A DNA stretch of 64,000 nt from positions 1-64,000 of the forward strand of contig JACASX010000002.1 in assembly GCA_013390745.1 (NCBI GenBank), given 5' to 3'. The position numbers and the translations under genes are program-made. The stretch is from Marine Group I thaumarchaeote (GTDB lineage: Archaea; Thermoproteota; Nitrososphaeria; Nitrososphaerales; Nitrosopumilaceae). Of the stretch, positions 43,115-51,420 are shown piece after piece; positions within the stretch are counted from its first letter, which is position 1, and each line of letters begins with the position of its first letter. The notes below the pieces were generated by a model, which searched no databases, was not told the origin of the DNA, and worked only from the letters and a program-made list of their open reading frames with translations.

Positions 43115-44350
43115 ATGAAAAAAATAGGTCAGTTTATCTATCCTTGGGGAAATGGGCATTACACACGTATGATGAGGCTTGATGAGGTACTACCGAAATA
43201 CATCAATGAGGAATTTGATACTCATTATTTTAGCAAGGGAGAAATTTACAAAAAACTGCTTGAAAAGTTTCCAGATAAACGAAAGAATGTACATGAAGTT
43301 TTAATGCCAACCCCCATAGATGGGAAGGTTGGTCCGAGTGTTGCGTTATCCTTACTTAACATACTTTTTCCGGTTGAAGATAACCACTCGTTAGTAAATC
43401 AAGTTAAAAACTACATGAAGAAAGAGAGAGAATTCTATGACAAGGAAAAATTCGATGTTGTGATAAATGATGGTGACATGGGATCTAATGTACTAGCTAA
43501 GAATAGAGGAATTCCTAGTCTTTTTGTAACAAATCAATATATGCCCAAGTTGTGGAAATCTCGAAGTTATTTGAAACCAGGACTATATTTTATATCAAAA
43601 CAAATTGCAAAGGCTACAAGAGTATTAGTGGCTGACTCAGCTCCACCTCATACAATCTGTGAATATAACTTGAATTTTCCTGATGATGTTAGAGATAAAG
43701 TCACGTATGTCGGCCATTTCTCAAATAGAAAGTTGGTGAAATCTACATCACAAACTGATTTGGAAAGGCTTGTTGATGGAGCAGATTTTGGATATTGGAT
43801 GAGAACAGGAAATAAACCAACAAATGATAGAACTGGTCAAAGATATGAAGAAGTTTTTCATGAAAGTGAAATGAATGATGAAAGACGAATTATTTCTCAT
43901 GCCAAGAACGACAAATCTATTGATAGAGTTGTTGGAAAGGATGGGAAAAAATATTCGATTGGAGAGGCATATGAAAAAAAGATTGATTGGATTCAAATTG
44001 ATATTGGTTTTTTGACGGAGCAGGAAATGCAGACAATATTAACTGGATGTAAATATGTAGTAATCAATGGCTCTCATACAATAATGGGAGAAATAATGGG
44101 TATTAATTCAAAACCAATAATTGGTATGCCGATATATGATGAACACACAAATCAAATAAAATGGGCAGAAGAAAAGCAGTTGGGAGTTTTGGCTGAAAGT
44201 AAAAAACAAGTAATCAAAGCAATTCAAATGATAAGGCAAGATTATAACAAATATCAAGAGAAACTATGTGTGTTCTCTGAAAATTTTGATGGAAACGGAG
44301 CAGAAAATACTGCTAAAATAGTCTCAGATATTCTAGAAAGAAAGAAATAG
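43115..44350 (+). CDS. GT-B (MurG/GT28-like) glycosyltransferase
   Basis: 411 aa with an N-terminal GNGHYTRMMRL glycine/histidine loop typical of GT28/MurG and UGT enzymes. The C-terminal half has VVINGSHTIMGEIMG and PIIGMPIYDEHTNQIKWAEE, the UDP-sugar binding region (G-x-x-T-x-x-E and D-x-x-x-N). It probably adds a sugar to a lipid or protein acceptor at the membrane. There is a helical insert (~200-300) rich in charged residues. It lies 6 nt downstream of the ThiI-like gene. Confidence 0.83.
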   Translation: MKKIGQFIYPWGNGHYTRMMRLDEVLPKYINEEFDTHYFSKGEIYKKLLEKFPDKRKNVHEVLMPTPIDGKVGPSVALSLLNILFPVEDNHSLVNQVKNYMKKEREFYDKEKFDVVINDGDMGSNVLAKNRGIPSLFVTNQYMPKLWKSRSYLKPGLYFISKQIAKATRVLVADSAPPHTICEYNLNFPDDVRDKVTYVGHFSNRKLVKSTSQTDLERLVDGADFGYWMRTGNKPTNDRTGQRYEEVFHESEMNDERRIISHAKNDKSIDRVVGKDGKKYSIGEAYEKKIDWIQIDIGFLTEQEMQTILTGCKYVVINGSHTIMGEIMGINSKPIIGMPIYDEHTNQIKWAEEKQLGVLAESKKQVIKAIQMIRQDYNKYQEKLCVFSENFDGNGAENTAKIVSDILERKK

Positions 44351-44373
44351 TTTTAACATAATAATTTTTGTTA

Positions 44374-44443
44374 GTCTGGTACGTGGTATGTTCGATGGGC
44401 GAACTGACCTTAACGGGATGAAGATATAATCCACGTACTAGGC
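44374..44443 (+). ncRNA. Candidate structured small RNA
   Basis: This lies in the gap between two protein genes. A 13-bp terminal stem (44374-44386 with 44431-44443, two G-U pairs) encloses 44 nt. Inside are a hairpin GTTCG-ATGGG-CGAAC (44390-44404) and CTGACC...GGGATGA, which resembles a k-turn (CUGA/GAUGA). An AT-rich box precedes it. It could be an L7Ae-bound guide RNA, but no clear ACA or C/D boxes close it. It could also be a leader element for the gene at 44511. Confidence 0.4.
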
Positions 44444-44510
44444 GTAATTTGTAGAAGTTGTGATGCGATCATTCTAACTTTGCGAACGCTTTTATGGAAA
44501 AAATTTAGTC

Positions 44511-44846
44511 TTGTCAGCATTGCCTAATTGCCCAGAATGTCTTGCACGAGAAAAAAAGGCTCTTAAAATACAATATGAGACAGAGGCTAAAAAGGCAGAG
44601 GAGGAAGGTAAAGATTACTTTATTCCCGCTGATAGAGATATAGGAGCTGATATTGAAATACCTATGAAATTAGATCCTTCCACAAAACATTTCATCTGCA
44701 AGAGATGTGGATTGTATGCCACCAGAGAACAAATATCTGACATACGTGATAGACTTAACCAAAGAGAATCTACAAAAGAAGACAAGCAGTATGATTATTT
44801 AGAATGGTGGCAGAAAAGCAAGAAAGACAAACAACTCACAAAATAA
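44511..44846 (+). CDS. Hypothetical protein with split zinc-binding cysteines
   Basis: 111 aa with CPECLAREKK at the N-terminus and CKRCGLYATREQI at ~63-75, two CxxC pairs separated by ~55 residues that could form one zinc site. The middle is acidic and helical, and the tail is charged (WWQKSKKDKQ). A TTG start at 44511 is used; a second TTG is 9 nt downstream. It is followed 4 nt later by a gene of unknown function, so they form a pair. No known family is recognised. Confidence 0.65.
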   Translation: MSALPNCPECLAREKKALKIQYETEAKKAEEEGKDYFIPADRDIGADIEIPMKLDPSTKHFICKRCGLYATREQISDIRDRLNQRESTKEDKQYDYLEWWQKSKKDKQLTK

Positions 44847-44854
44847 AGAAATGG
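44830..44854. repeat. 25-bp sequence shared with 42485-42509
   Basis: The exact partner of the repeat at 42485-42509. Here it spans the last codons and stop of the zinc protein gene and the ATG of the next gene. Confidence 0.8.
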
Positions 44855-45225
44855 GGAAGAAACAGAGTGACATACCTGAAGATGTAAATAAAGAATTAGA
44901 ATCGCCTAAATTTGGAAAACCGATTGAGCTCACAGCATCTGGATATATTTTGGATGTTAATGAGAAAGACGGCAAAGTTGACATCCAAACTTACGAGCCT
45001 GTTTCTGGAGCCACAATTTTAGAAGGACTTTCTCTTTCAAAAAAAATTAAACTAAATGGATTGGAAAAAGGTGTTATCTGTGAATTTAAGCTTGATGAAT
45101 TAAAGGCGCCGTTAAGCAAAAAGACTATAGAATATTTGAAAGAACAAGGAATTATGATGGATGCAATTATTCAGTTTGAATTAAAAGAAGTGAAAATAAT
45201 CGACGAAAAACCAGAGACCGCTTGA
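44851..45225 (+). CDS. Hypothetical cytosolic protein
   Basis: 124 aa, soluble, with a beta-rich middle (GYILDVNEKDGKVDIQTYEP) and a helical C-terminal third (KKTIEYLKEQGIMMDAIIQF). There is no cysteine motif or membrane helix. It begins 4 nt after the preceding zinc protein stop and is probably co-translated with it. The family is not recognised. Confidence 0.7.
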   Translation: MGKKQSDIPEDVNKELESPKFGKPIELTASGYILDVNEKDGKVDIQTYEPVSGATILEGLSLSKKIKLNGLEKGVICEFKLDELKAPLSKKTIEYLKEQGIMMDAIIQFELKEVKIIDEKPETA

Positions 45226-45227
45226 AA

Positions 45228-46034
45228 TTATTTTTTAGAAGTTCTTTTTGTTAGCTGCTTTCTAAACGCATTACCAATAATTGGATTTATCAAAAATGGA
45301 AAATTTTGTTTTGCCCATATCCCGGCCCTAGCAACCGAGGGAACAACAATCTCCAGTCTTGATGAATTCGCAGCTTTGAGAATTGTGTTTGCTACTTTTT
45401 CTGGACTCAAGATAGCTATTGTAGAATGCCTTGAAAAATTTTCAAAAGATGGATGATCAAACAAAGGGGTGTCTACCATTATTGGGCTAACTACGGTTAC
45501 ATCTACTCCTGTTCCAGAAAGCTCGTGTTTTAACCCCTCTGAAAAGCCCAGCATGGCAAATTTAGTTGCACAGTATGAAGCAACGCCTGGAACTCCGAAA
45601 CTAGCACCAACAGATGCAACATTTACAATGTGTCCTTGGTCTTGTTCAATCATATGTGGAAGAAAATTTTTCGTGCAGTATATCATTCCAAAGTAGTTTG
45701 TTTCCATCTGTGATTCTATTTCTTCGATGGTAAGCTCTGAAACCTTACCATAAATAACGAATCCCGCATTGTTTACTAAAATATCAATTCGGCCAAATGT
45801 ATCTATTACCGTATCAGTCATCTCCTTAACTTGTGATTTGTTAGAAACATCACATTGACAAACTAGAGTAGAATCTGTATATTGCGAAATTTCTTTCTGT
45901 ACTTGAAGTAGTTTTTCTCTTCTTCTAGCTACCAAAACCACCTTTGCGTTTTTTTTAGCAAATTTGATAGCAGATGCTTTGCCAATTCCACTAGAAGCAC
46001 CTGTGATTACAACCACTTTATTCCTGTAATTCAT
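45228..46034 (-). CDS. Short-chain dehydrogenase/reductase
   Basis: 268 aa classical SDR: the cofactor motif VITGASSGIGKASA (~8-21), NNAGFV, and active-site Ser in VNVASVGASFG with the pair YCATKFAMLG (Tyr-x3-Lys, ~155-164). The C-terminal part is hydrophobic and basic (PFLINPIIGNAFRKQL). The substrate is unknown; the closest general type is DltE-like SDRs acting on lipids or sugars. It converges on the preceding gene with a 2-nt gap. Confidence 0.92.
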   Translation of the reverse strand: MNYRNKVVVITGASSGIGKASAIKFAKKNAKVVLVARRREKLLQVQKEISQYTDSTLVCQCDVSNKSQVKEMTDTVIDTFGRIDILVNNAGFVIYGKVSELTIEEIESQMETNYFGMIYCTKNFLPHMIEQDQGHIVNVASVGASFGVPGVASYCATKFAMLGFSEGLKHELSGTGVDVTVVSPIMVDTPLFDHPSFENFSRHSTIAILSPEKVANTILKAANSSRLEIVVPSVARAGIWAKQNFPFLINPIIGNAFRKQLTKRTSKK

Positions 46035-46067
46035 AGTTTAAAATTATTATAGAAAAATAAGTACTTT

Positions 46068-47165
46068 CTATTCAGTCTTGTGTTCCTTTTCTAAATGACT
46101 TGCAAATTTGCTATCGCTGAGTAATTTACCGCAGACTGGACATTCGCTCTGAACAGTTTCTGGTCTTGTATATTTACCTAAAGCAAGCTTGACTAGTAGA
46201 ACCCAAGTTACTACAATTGGGACATAATATGTTGCAATCCTCCAGCCTATTACAGCGTTCCATTCAAGCCCTGATTCTGGAATTACTAAATTAAAAGGAT
46301 CTAGATTGTTAATATACGCAACAATTCCAAATTCTGCCAATCCGGAACCGCCTATAGTAATAGGCAAGTTTCCAATTGCGTTTGCACCCATCACAGCCAT
46401 TATCGAATCGAAAAACTCTATGGTAAATCCAACGCTGTTTGCGATTATCAAAAATGAAAGTCCATAGAATATCCACGCAACCAAAGCTATTAAGAAACCA
46501 ACAACAAAAACTTTTTTTGTTTTGGCTGAACCCAAATTTTCTCTGCTTAATGTACACACCTCTTCCAACCATTCATTGCTTTGTTTCAAAGATTTCTCAC
46601 CACGTTCCTTTCCAAATTTTGTCATTAATACAGCAATACCTTTTGGTACCTGAAACGTGTGTTTCGATGAAACAAAAAACAAAACAACCCAAATCGAAGT
46701 TACCACAATACTAGTTGCTAAAACTATGGTAGCAACCACATAAGCACCGCTTAGTAATGCAAAAACCCCAGCAAGAATTGACAGTACACCTCCAGCAAGA
46801 ACTTCTGTAACAATATCAAGAATTGCCACCCATGATGCCTTTGCTGGTGAGATTCGTTTTTTAGTTAAGTAATAAATTACTGCAAATTCTGCTCCAACAA
46901 ACATTGGTGTCGTAAATTTAATGAATTCGCTCCCAACCCTCATTGCTGCTAAATTCTTAATGGAATCAAAAGGACCAAGGAATGTTCTTGCTATGTAACT
47001 TAGTTTTAATCCCTGTAATCCTAGTTTTGCCATCATTACTAAAGATGCTCCAATGAATGGTAATGCACCTATAGCAAGAAGATCTTCTAATTTTATATTA
47101 AATTGAATAACGATTATAATAATAGGAATCATAGTTGCAGGAATAACTGCAATCCGCCAGTCCAT
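46068..47165 (-). CDS. Flippase-like (UPF0104/YbhN) membrane protein with C2H2 finger
   Basis: 365 aa with about eight transmembrane helices and the signature region of lysylphosphatidylglycerol flippase-like (UPF0104) proteins: SEFIKFTTPMFVGAEFAVIYYL (cited as SEFIKFTTP and VGAEFAVIYYL), then ANAIGNLPITIGGSGLAEFG. These are thought to move lipids or lipid-linked glycans. An additional C-terminal zinc finger follows the last helix: CPVCGKLLSDSKFASHLEKEH (C-x2-C-x11-H-x4-H, residues ~342-361). Confidence 0.84.
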   Translation of the reverse strand: MDWRIAVIPATMIPIIIIVIQFNIKLEDLLAIGALPFIGASLVMMAKLGLQGLKLSYIARTFLGPFDSIKNLAAMRVGSEFIKFTTPMFVGAEFAVIYYLTKKRISPAKASWVAILDIVTEVLAGGVLSILAGVFALLSGAYVVATIVLATSIVVTSIWVVLFFVSSKHTFQVPKGIAVLMTKFGKERGEKSLKQSNEWLEEVCTLSRENLGSAKTKKVFVVGFLIALVAWIFYGLSFLIIANSVGFTIEFFDSIMAVMGANAIGNLPITIGGSGLAEFGIVAYINNLDPFNLVIPESGLEWNAVIGWRIATYYVPIVVTWVLLVKLALGKYTRPETVQSECPVCGKLLSDSKFASHLEKEHKTE

Positions 47166-47237
47166 TCGAAGAATTTTTCATGCATTCAAATATAAGCCAA
47201 TCAAAAATGATATTCTGACGAACGAGGCTGAAGATTA

Positions 47238-48185
47238 ATGATTACAAGTGTTAAGGTGCGTGCACCGTCATCAACGGCAAATTTGGGTCCAGGTTTTGAT
47301 GTGTTTGGTTTGGCATTGAACGCATTCTATGACGAAATAACGCTAAGTAAAACTAGCAAATCTATCAGTACAAACAGACCTTGGCATGGAGTTAGAATAC
47401 TAACTGCTGATGATGTGCCTAAAGACCCACAACAAAACACTGCTGGATTGGTAGTCAAATCAATGAAGCAAAAATTCAAAATAAAATCTGGAATTGAGAT
47501 TAGAATTAAGAAAGGTGTACCAGCTGGATTTGGAATGGGAAGTAGTGCTGCTTCAGCTGTAGCAGCCGCGTTGGCGTTCAACAAATTATTTAATCTAAAA
47601 CTAGATAACAAAACGCTAATCAAGTGTGCTGGAATAGGAGAAAAAGCAAGTGCAGGAACTATTCATTATGATAATGTTGCAGCGTCATTACTGGGCGGAT
47701 TTGTAATAGTAAAAACAAAACCTTTTGATGTTATTAGGTTAGAACCGCCAAAAGATTTAGTCTTATGTGTAGCTATTCCGAAATTAAAGGTACCAAAGAA
47801 AAAGACAAAGGTCGCAAGAGCTGTAATTCCAAAGACAGTTAAATTATCAGATTTAACCGCAAATCTTTCGAACGCTGCTAATATTGTTTCTGGATTTTTG
47901 CTCAAAGATTCAGATCTTATTGGAAGATCTATTCAGGATGTAATTGTTGAGCCAGCTAGAAAACATTTGATTCCAGGTTTTTCAAAAGTAAAGAGTAATG
48001 CGCTTAATGCTGGAGCCCTGGGTGTCACCATAAGTGGCGCAGGTCCATCTGTAATAGCTTTCTGTAAAAAATCTCAAAATCTAAAGAAGATTGGAAAATC
48101 TATGGAAAAAGGATTTAGTTCTGCAAAAGTGGGTTGCGACATAATTATTTGTAAACCTAGTACTGGTCCCAAGATTAGAGTTTGA
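47238..48185 (+). CDS. thrB: Homoserine kinase ThrB
   Basis: 315 aa GHMP kinase. The opening APSSTANLGPGFDVFGLAL (~9-27), the ATP-binding GVPAGFGMGSSAASAVAAAL (~91-110), and the C-terminal GVTISGAGPSVIAF are all present. It phosphorylates homoserine toward threonine. It is followed by queC with 1 nt between, so they share a transcript although the pathways differ. Confidence 0.93.
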   Translation: MITSVKVRAPSSTANLGPGFDVFGLALNAFYDEITLSKTSKSISTNRPWHGVRILTADDVPKDPQQNTAGLVVKSMKQKFKIKSGIEIRIKKGVPAGFGMGSSAASAVAAALAFNKLFNLKLDNKTLIKCAGIGEKASAGTIHYDNVAASLLGGFVIVKTKPFDVIRLEPPKDLVLCVAIPKLKVPKKKTKVARAVIPKTVKLSDLTANLSNAANIVSGFLLKDSDLIGRSIQDVIVEPARKHLIPGFSKVKSNALNAGALGVTISGAGPSVIAFCKKSQNLKKIGKSMEKGFSSAKVGCDIIICKPSTGPKIRV

Positions 48186-48186
48186 A

Positions 48187-48864
48187 ATGAAAAAAGCAGT
48201 GGTGGTTTTTAGTGGTGGGATTGATTCTATCAGTACATGCACATATTTGAAGCAAAAATATGAATTGTATGGAATTTCTTTTTTGTACGGTCAAAAAGCA
48301 AATCAGGAAATAAAAAAGGCAAAGTCATTCGCAAAAATCCTTGGATTAAAAGATCACAAGATTGTAGACATCAATTTCATGAAGAAATTGTATGGAAATA
48401 CAAACGCGCTTACAAGCTCGAAGAAAAAAATTCCTAGTAAATTTAATTATTCAATTGTTGTGCCTATCAGAAATGGGATTTTCCTATCGATTGCAACAGC
48501 ATGGGCTTTTTCAATAAATGCTTCTTTAGTTGCATATGGTGCACACACAGGCGACAAAAACTATCCAGATTGTAGACCAGCCTTTTCAAAAAAAATTGAG
48601 TCTTCGTTTAATCAGGGAGAAATTGATGGTATTAAATCAGGAATTCGAAAAAGGATAGAAATTTGGTCGCCATACAAGGCAAAACTATCAAAAAAGCAGT
48701 TATTAAAAAAAGGCTATGATGTTTTGGGAGATAAAATTTTCAACACTTGGAGTTGCTATAAAAATGGAAAAGTACAGTGTGGTAAATGTGAATCGTGTAA
48801 TAACCGAAAGGCTGCATTTCTTGAAGCAGGTATTGACGATAAAACGCTATATTCATTGGTTTAA
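48187..48864 (+). CDS. queC: 7-cyano-7-deazaguanine synthase QueC
   Basis: 225 aa with the PP-loop VVFSGGIDSISTCTYL (~6-21), GAHTGDKNYPDCRP (~119-132), and the zinc cysteines CYKNGKVQCGKCESC (C197 region). It converts 7-carboxy-7-deazaguanine to preQ0, the precursor of archaeosine in archaeal tRNA. QueE and a type I GTP cyclohydrolase are encoded 2-4 kb downstream. The end overlaps the convergent hypothetical gene by 12 nt. Confidence 0.95.
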   Translation: MKKAVVVFSGGIDSISTCTYLKQKYELYGISFLYGQKANQEIKKAKSFAKILGLKDHKIVDINFMKKLYGNTNALTSSKKKIPSKFNYSIVVPIRNGIFLSIATAWAFSINASLVAYGAHTGDKNYPDCRPAFSKKIESSFNQGEIDGIKSGIRKRIEIWSPYKAKLSKKQLLKKGYDVLGDKIFNTWSCYKNGKVQCGKCESCNNRKAAFLEAGIDDKTLYSLV

Positions 48865-49119
48865 TTTTGAGACAAACTTTCTAATTTCTTTTCCTTTCAC
48901 AATGGCCTTTCCAAGTCGCCTTAGATCTTTTTCATCTATCATTAACGGTGATCTGCTGAATCGTCCATGCGAATAGGAACAGAATCGTAATAATTTGTAG
49001 CCGTTATCAAACTCTAACAGCTGAATTGTAGGTTCGTGATATTGAGAAGATATTGAAACTTCATCTATAACCATGCCTTTACCCCATGGCATTTTGAATG
49101 GTCTTGGAATTTTTCTCAT
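48853..49119 (-). CDS. Hypothetical small protein
   Basis: 88 aa, basic, starting MRKIPRPFKMPWGKGMVIDE with a beta-rich core (TIQLLEFDNGYKLLRFCSY) and a positively charged C-terminal helix (DEKDLRRLGKAIVKGKEIRKF). There are no metal or membrane motifs. It could bind nucleic acid, judging from charge alone. It converges on queC. No family is recognised. Confidence 0.6.
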   Translation of the reverse strand: MRKIPRPFKMPWGKGMVIDEVSISSQYHEPTIQLLEFDNGYKLLRFCSYSHGRFSRSPLMIDEKDLRRLGKAIVKGKEIRKFVSKLNQ

Positions 49120-49187
49120 TTCATATAATGTTACAGTGTTTCTGATAAACCTGATCGTATTTGGTGAATTTTTAAAAAAAAAGAAGT

Positions 49188-49433
49188 TTAGAGGGTAATT
49201 GTTGAGGTTCCTCTGTTTGTGGTTATTTTTTGACCTTTCAAAGAAGGTTGTGAAACAACAGGAATATCTTTAGCCTGAACTGTAGCGGTTCCTCTATGAG
49301 TTACCAGTACTGTGTTGGCACCAGATACTTGTAAACGCTCTTTTTGTAATTTCTGGGCATCTTGTGTGAATTTCCCAAAGGTAGCGTTGATGTTCTGTAC
49401 TGCTGTTCCTCTATGTGTGGTTAATTTTACCAT
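49188..49433 (-). CDS. Small protein with three THRGT-type repeats
   Basis: 81 aa containing TTHRGTAVQ, VTHRGTATVQ and TTNRGTSTI, spaced ~40 and ~27 residues apart. A charged helical linker (TQDAQKLQKERLQ) separates the first two. The repeated T(H/N)RGT(A/S) strand may be a beta-strand unit. There are no Cys residues, signal peptide or membrane helix. A TATA-like ATATATGAT lies upstream on this strand. The function is unknown. Confidence 0.6.
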   Translation of the reverse strand: MVKLTTHRGTAVQNINATFGKFTQDAQKLQKERLQVSGANTVLVTHRGTATVQAKDIPVVSQPSLKGQKITTNRGTSTITL

Positions 49434-49612
49434 GATATAGTATTTTTTTTGTTTATCATATATTGTGGTAAGCTTGAATTATGATATTACATCTACAAAG
49501 CTTACTTTTCATAGTATATCCTTGAATCTCCGTTAGTACATATACCAATCCAGAAGTTTCCACCTCTTGACGATTACATTATTTTTTATTACGCATAGAA
49601 ATATAATTTTAT

Positions 49613-50413
49613 GTGGAATACTACAATAGAGTAGCGGAGAATTACTTAGAACTTGCTAGTACCCAAAGACTACATTTGCTATTCAAGATTATGGAGAGAA
49701 GTCGCAAAAGGATAGAACCAATGGCTAAGGAGCTTGGTGCAACAAAGCAGGAAGTTCATAGGAATTTAGTGCGGCTGGAACATAGTGGACTGATCTCAAA
49801 GGACAAAGAAGGAAAATATGCATTGACTGCTTTTGGTCATGCCTCGTGCCTGCAGATATCTACTACACTATTCTTATCGCAACGTTTGGATTATTTTGAA
49901 GATCATAATTTTGGCGATATCCCTCACAAGTATATCATGAGAGGTGGTCAGCTGGCATTTGGCACACACATCAAGGGAATTACAAAAACACTAGAAAAAT
50001 GGAAAGATATCTACAAAAATGCCGATGAATATATTTATGAAATTCTGTCAGAGATACCAGGAGACCTTTTTGATCCTCTTATAAAAAAAGTGAAATCTGG
50101 TGTCAAATTTCAATATATTGTTTCAGAATTTGCAAGCGTTCCTCAAGGCAGAAAAGCTGAACTAAAGAAATCAGGCTTTGACAAACTAATTGAAAATGGG
50201 ATGATTGAAAGAAAGATGAGAAAATCTGTTAAAGTGATCATAGTTTTAAACGAAAAAGAAGCCTGTGTTTGTTTTCCTGATCTTAACGGAGAAGCTGATC
50301 TCACTGAAATGTTCTATGGTAATGATTATCAGTTTCATGAGTGGTGTATTGATTACTTTAGAGATTGTTGGTCTGACGCTGACCTCTTTATAGAAAGTAA
50401 GTTAAAAGAATAG
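49613..50413 (+). CDS. Winged-helix transcription regulator, FilR1/DUF1724-like
   Basis: 266 aa. The N-terminal winged helix (LLFKIMERSRKRIEPMAKELGATKQEVHRNLVRLEHSGLI; cited in part) occupies ~20-75. It is followed by a ligand-binding type domain with SEIPGDLFDPLIKKVKSGVKF and FYGNDYQFHEWCIDYF, resembling the archaeal FilR1/methanogenesis regulator middle domain. A GTG start lies about 27 nt from a T-rich box; an ATG two bases upstream is out of frame. The effector and targets are unknown. The gene stands alone. Confidence 0.78.
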   Translation: MEYYNRVAENYLELASTQRLHLLFKIMERSRKRIEPMAKELGATKQEVHRNLVRLEHSGLISKDKEGKYALTAFGHASCLQISTTLFLSQRLDYFEDHNFGDIPHKYIMRGGQLAFGTHIKGITKTLEKWKDIYKNADEYIYEILSEIPGDLFDPLIKKVKSGVKFQYIVSEFASVPQGRKAELKKSGFDKLIENGMIERKMRKSVKVIIVLNEKEACVCFPDLNGEADLTEMFYGNDYQFHEWCIDYFRDCWSDADLFIESKLKE

Positions 50414-50418
50414 TGTGG

Positions 50419-50745
50419 TTATCGGTTTCCTAGAATTGGTTTTTTAAGAACAAATCCTCGAATGAGCAAATACCATCCAATAAACACACCGCCAACAATG
50501 CTCCAGTATATCCAATTTAGTAATCCCGTATCAGACATTTTTTCCTCTGATGGGGCACACTTAGACAACCATGATACCTGTTCACAAAGTAAAAGATTCT
50601 TTTCGCCAACCATTTGATCAACTGTCGGTATTATTTGAAATGCAATTAGATTTGCAACCGCAAATACTATCGCAAATTCAATAAGATACCAAGTAAAACT
50701 TGGCCAAGATTCCCTTGGAATATGAGCGTTATCGCGTCCTACCAC
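50419..50745 (-). CDS. Two-span membrane protein
   Basis: 108 aa with two hydrophobic helices (about 20-40 and 80-98). An extracytoplasmic loop of ~40 residues between them contains two Cys (LLCEQVSWLSKCAP) that could form a disulfide. No family is recognised. It ends next to the convergent regulator gene (5-nt gap) and lies 32 nt downstream of folE on the same strand. Confidence 0.7.
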   Translation of the reverse strand: MVGRDNAHIPRESWPSFTWYLIEFAIVFAVANLIAFQIIPTVDQMVGEKNLLLCEQVSWLSKCAPSEEKMSDTGLLNWIYWSIVGGVFIGWYLLIRGFVLKKPILGNR

Positions 50746-50777
50746 AAATCGAATCTAACTAATGATTATTTATCTTT

Positions 50778-51344
50778 TCAGGAATTTTGTGTAAAAAATG
50801 TTTTTGAGGGATTTTTAATAATATTTATGACGTTTTCTTTTTCTTCTTTTTTCTCATAAATACCTCTAAATGCGGCAGAAGACACAGACGCATTATTTTT
50901 TACGCCTCTCATCTTCATACAAAGGTGTTCAGCCTCTGTAATTACAGCAACTCCTTTTACTCCTTGAGAATACAACTCATCTGCTATGTTTTTTGTCATT
51001 CTTTCTTGTATTTGTAATCTTCTTGAATATTTTTCAACCAAGCGGACTAGTTTAGAAATTCCAAAAACTCTGCCGTTTGGAGAATAGGCGAGCTGGATCT
51101 TCCCAAAAAATGGTAATATGTGATGTTCGCACATGGAGTAAAATTGAATGTCTCTTACTACTACGACCTCTGAGTCTTCTGAAAATTGTACTGATAGTTC
51201 AGAATTAGAATCATAACCGCTAAAAATTTCCTTGTATGAATTTGCTACGCGTTCGGGTGTTTTAGTTAATCCTTCTCTAGTAGGATCCTCACCTATTTCG
51301 ACGATTAATTCCCTAACAAGTTTTTTGATTCTTTCCTCATCCAT
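50778..51344 (-). CDS. folE: GTP cyclohydrolase I, FolE type
   Basis: 188 aa with the zinc and catalytic motifs MCEHHILPFFGKIQLAYSPN (cited as CEHHILPFFG), a GISKLVRLVEKYSRRLQIQERMT stretch (in part), and EAEHLCMKMRGVKN. It makes dihydroneopterin triphosphate, the first intermediate toward 7-deazaguanines. It is the bacterial/eukaryal type rather than the archaeal MptA type. It lies downstream of queE, with a TATA-like GATATAAATAC in the gap, so it may have its own promoter. Confidence 0.94.
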   Translation of the reverse strand: MDEERIKKLVRELIVEIGEDPTREGLTKTPERVANSYKEIFSGYDSNSELSVQFSEDSEVVVVRDIQFYSMCEHHILPFFGKIQLAYSPNGRVFGISKLVRLVEKYSRRLQIQERMTKNIADELYSQGVKGVAVITEAEHLCMKMRGVKNNASVSSAAFRGIYEKKEEKENVINIIKNPSKTFFTQNS

Positions 51345-51385
51345 AAGAATACAAATTCTGAAAACTGACTCTGTATTTATATCTC

Positions 51386-51400
51386 ATCGCTTAGATGCTT
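51386..51400 (-). promoter_or_regulatory. TATA-like element upstream of folE
   Basis: Read on the minus strand, the 76-nt gap between queE and folE contains GAGATATAAATACAG about 25-55 nt before the folE ATG. This suggests a separate promoter. No riboswitch-like fold was seen. Confidence 0.35.
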
Positions 51401-51420
51401 CGTAGACTGAAGGAACAAGC

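Noticed and set aside
49434-49612. Possible RNA in the gap before the winged-helix regulator
   Set aside because: Only AT-rich promoter-like sequence and a weak imperfect AAGCTT-flanked repeat; no stable fold or conserved motif seen.
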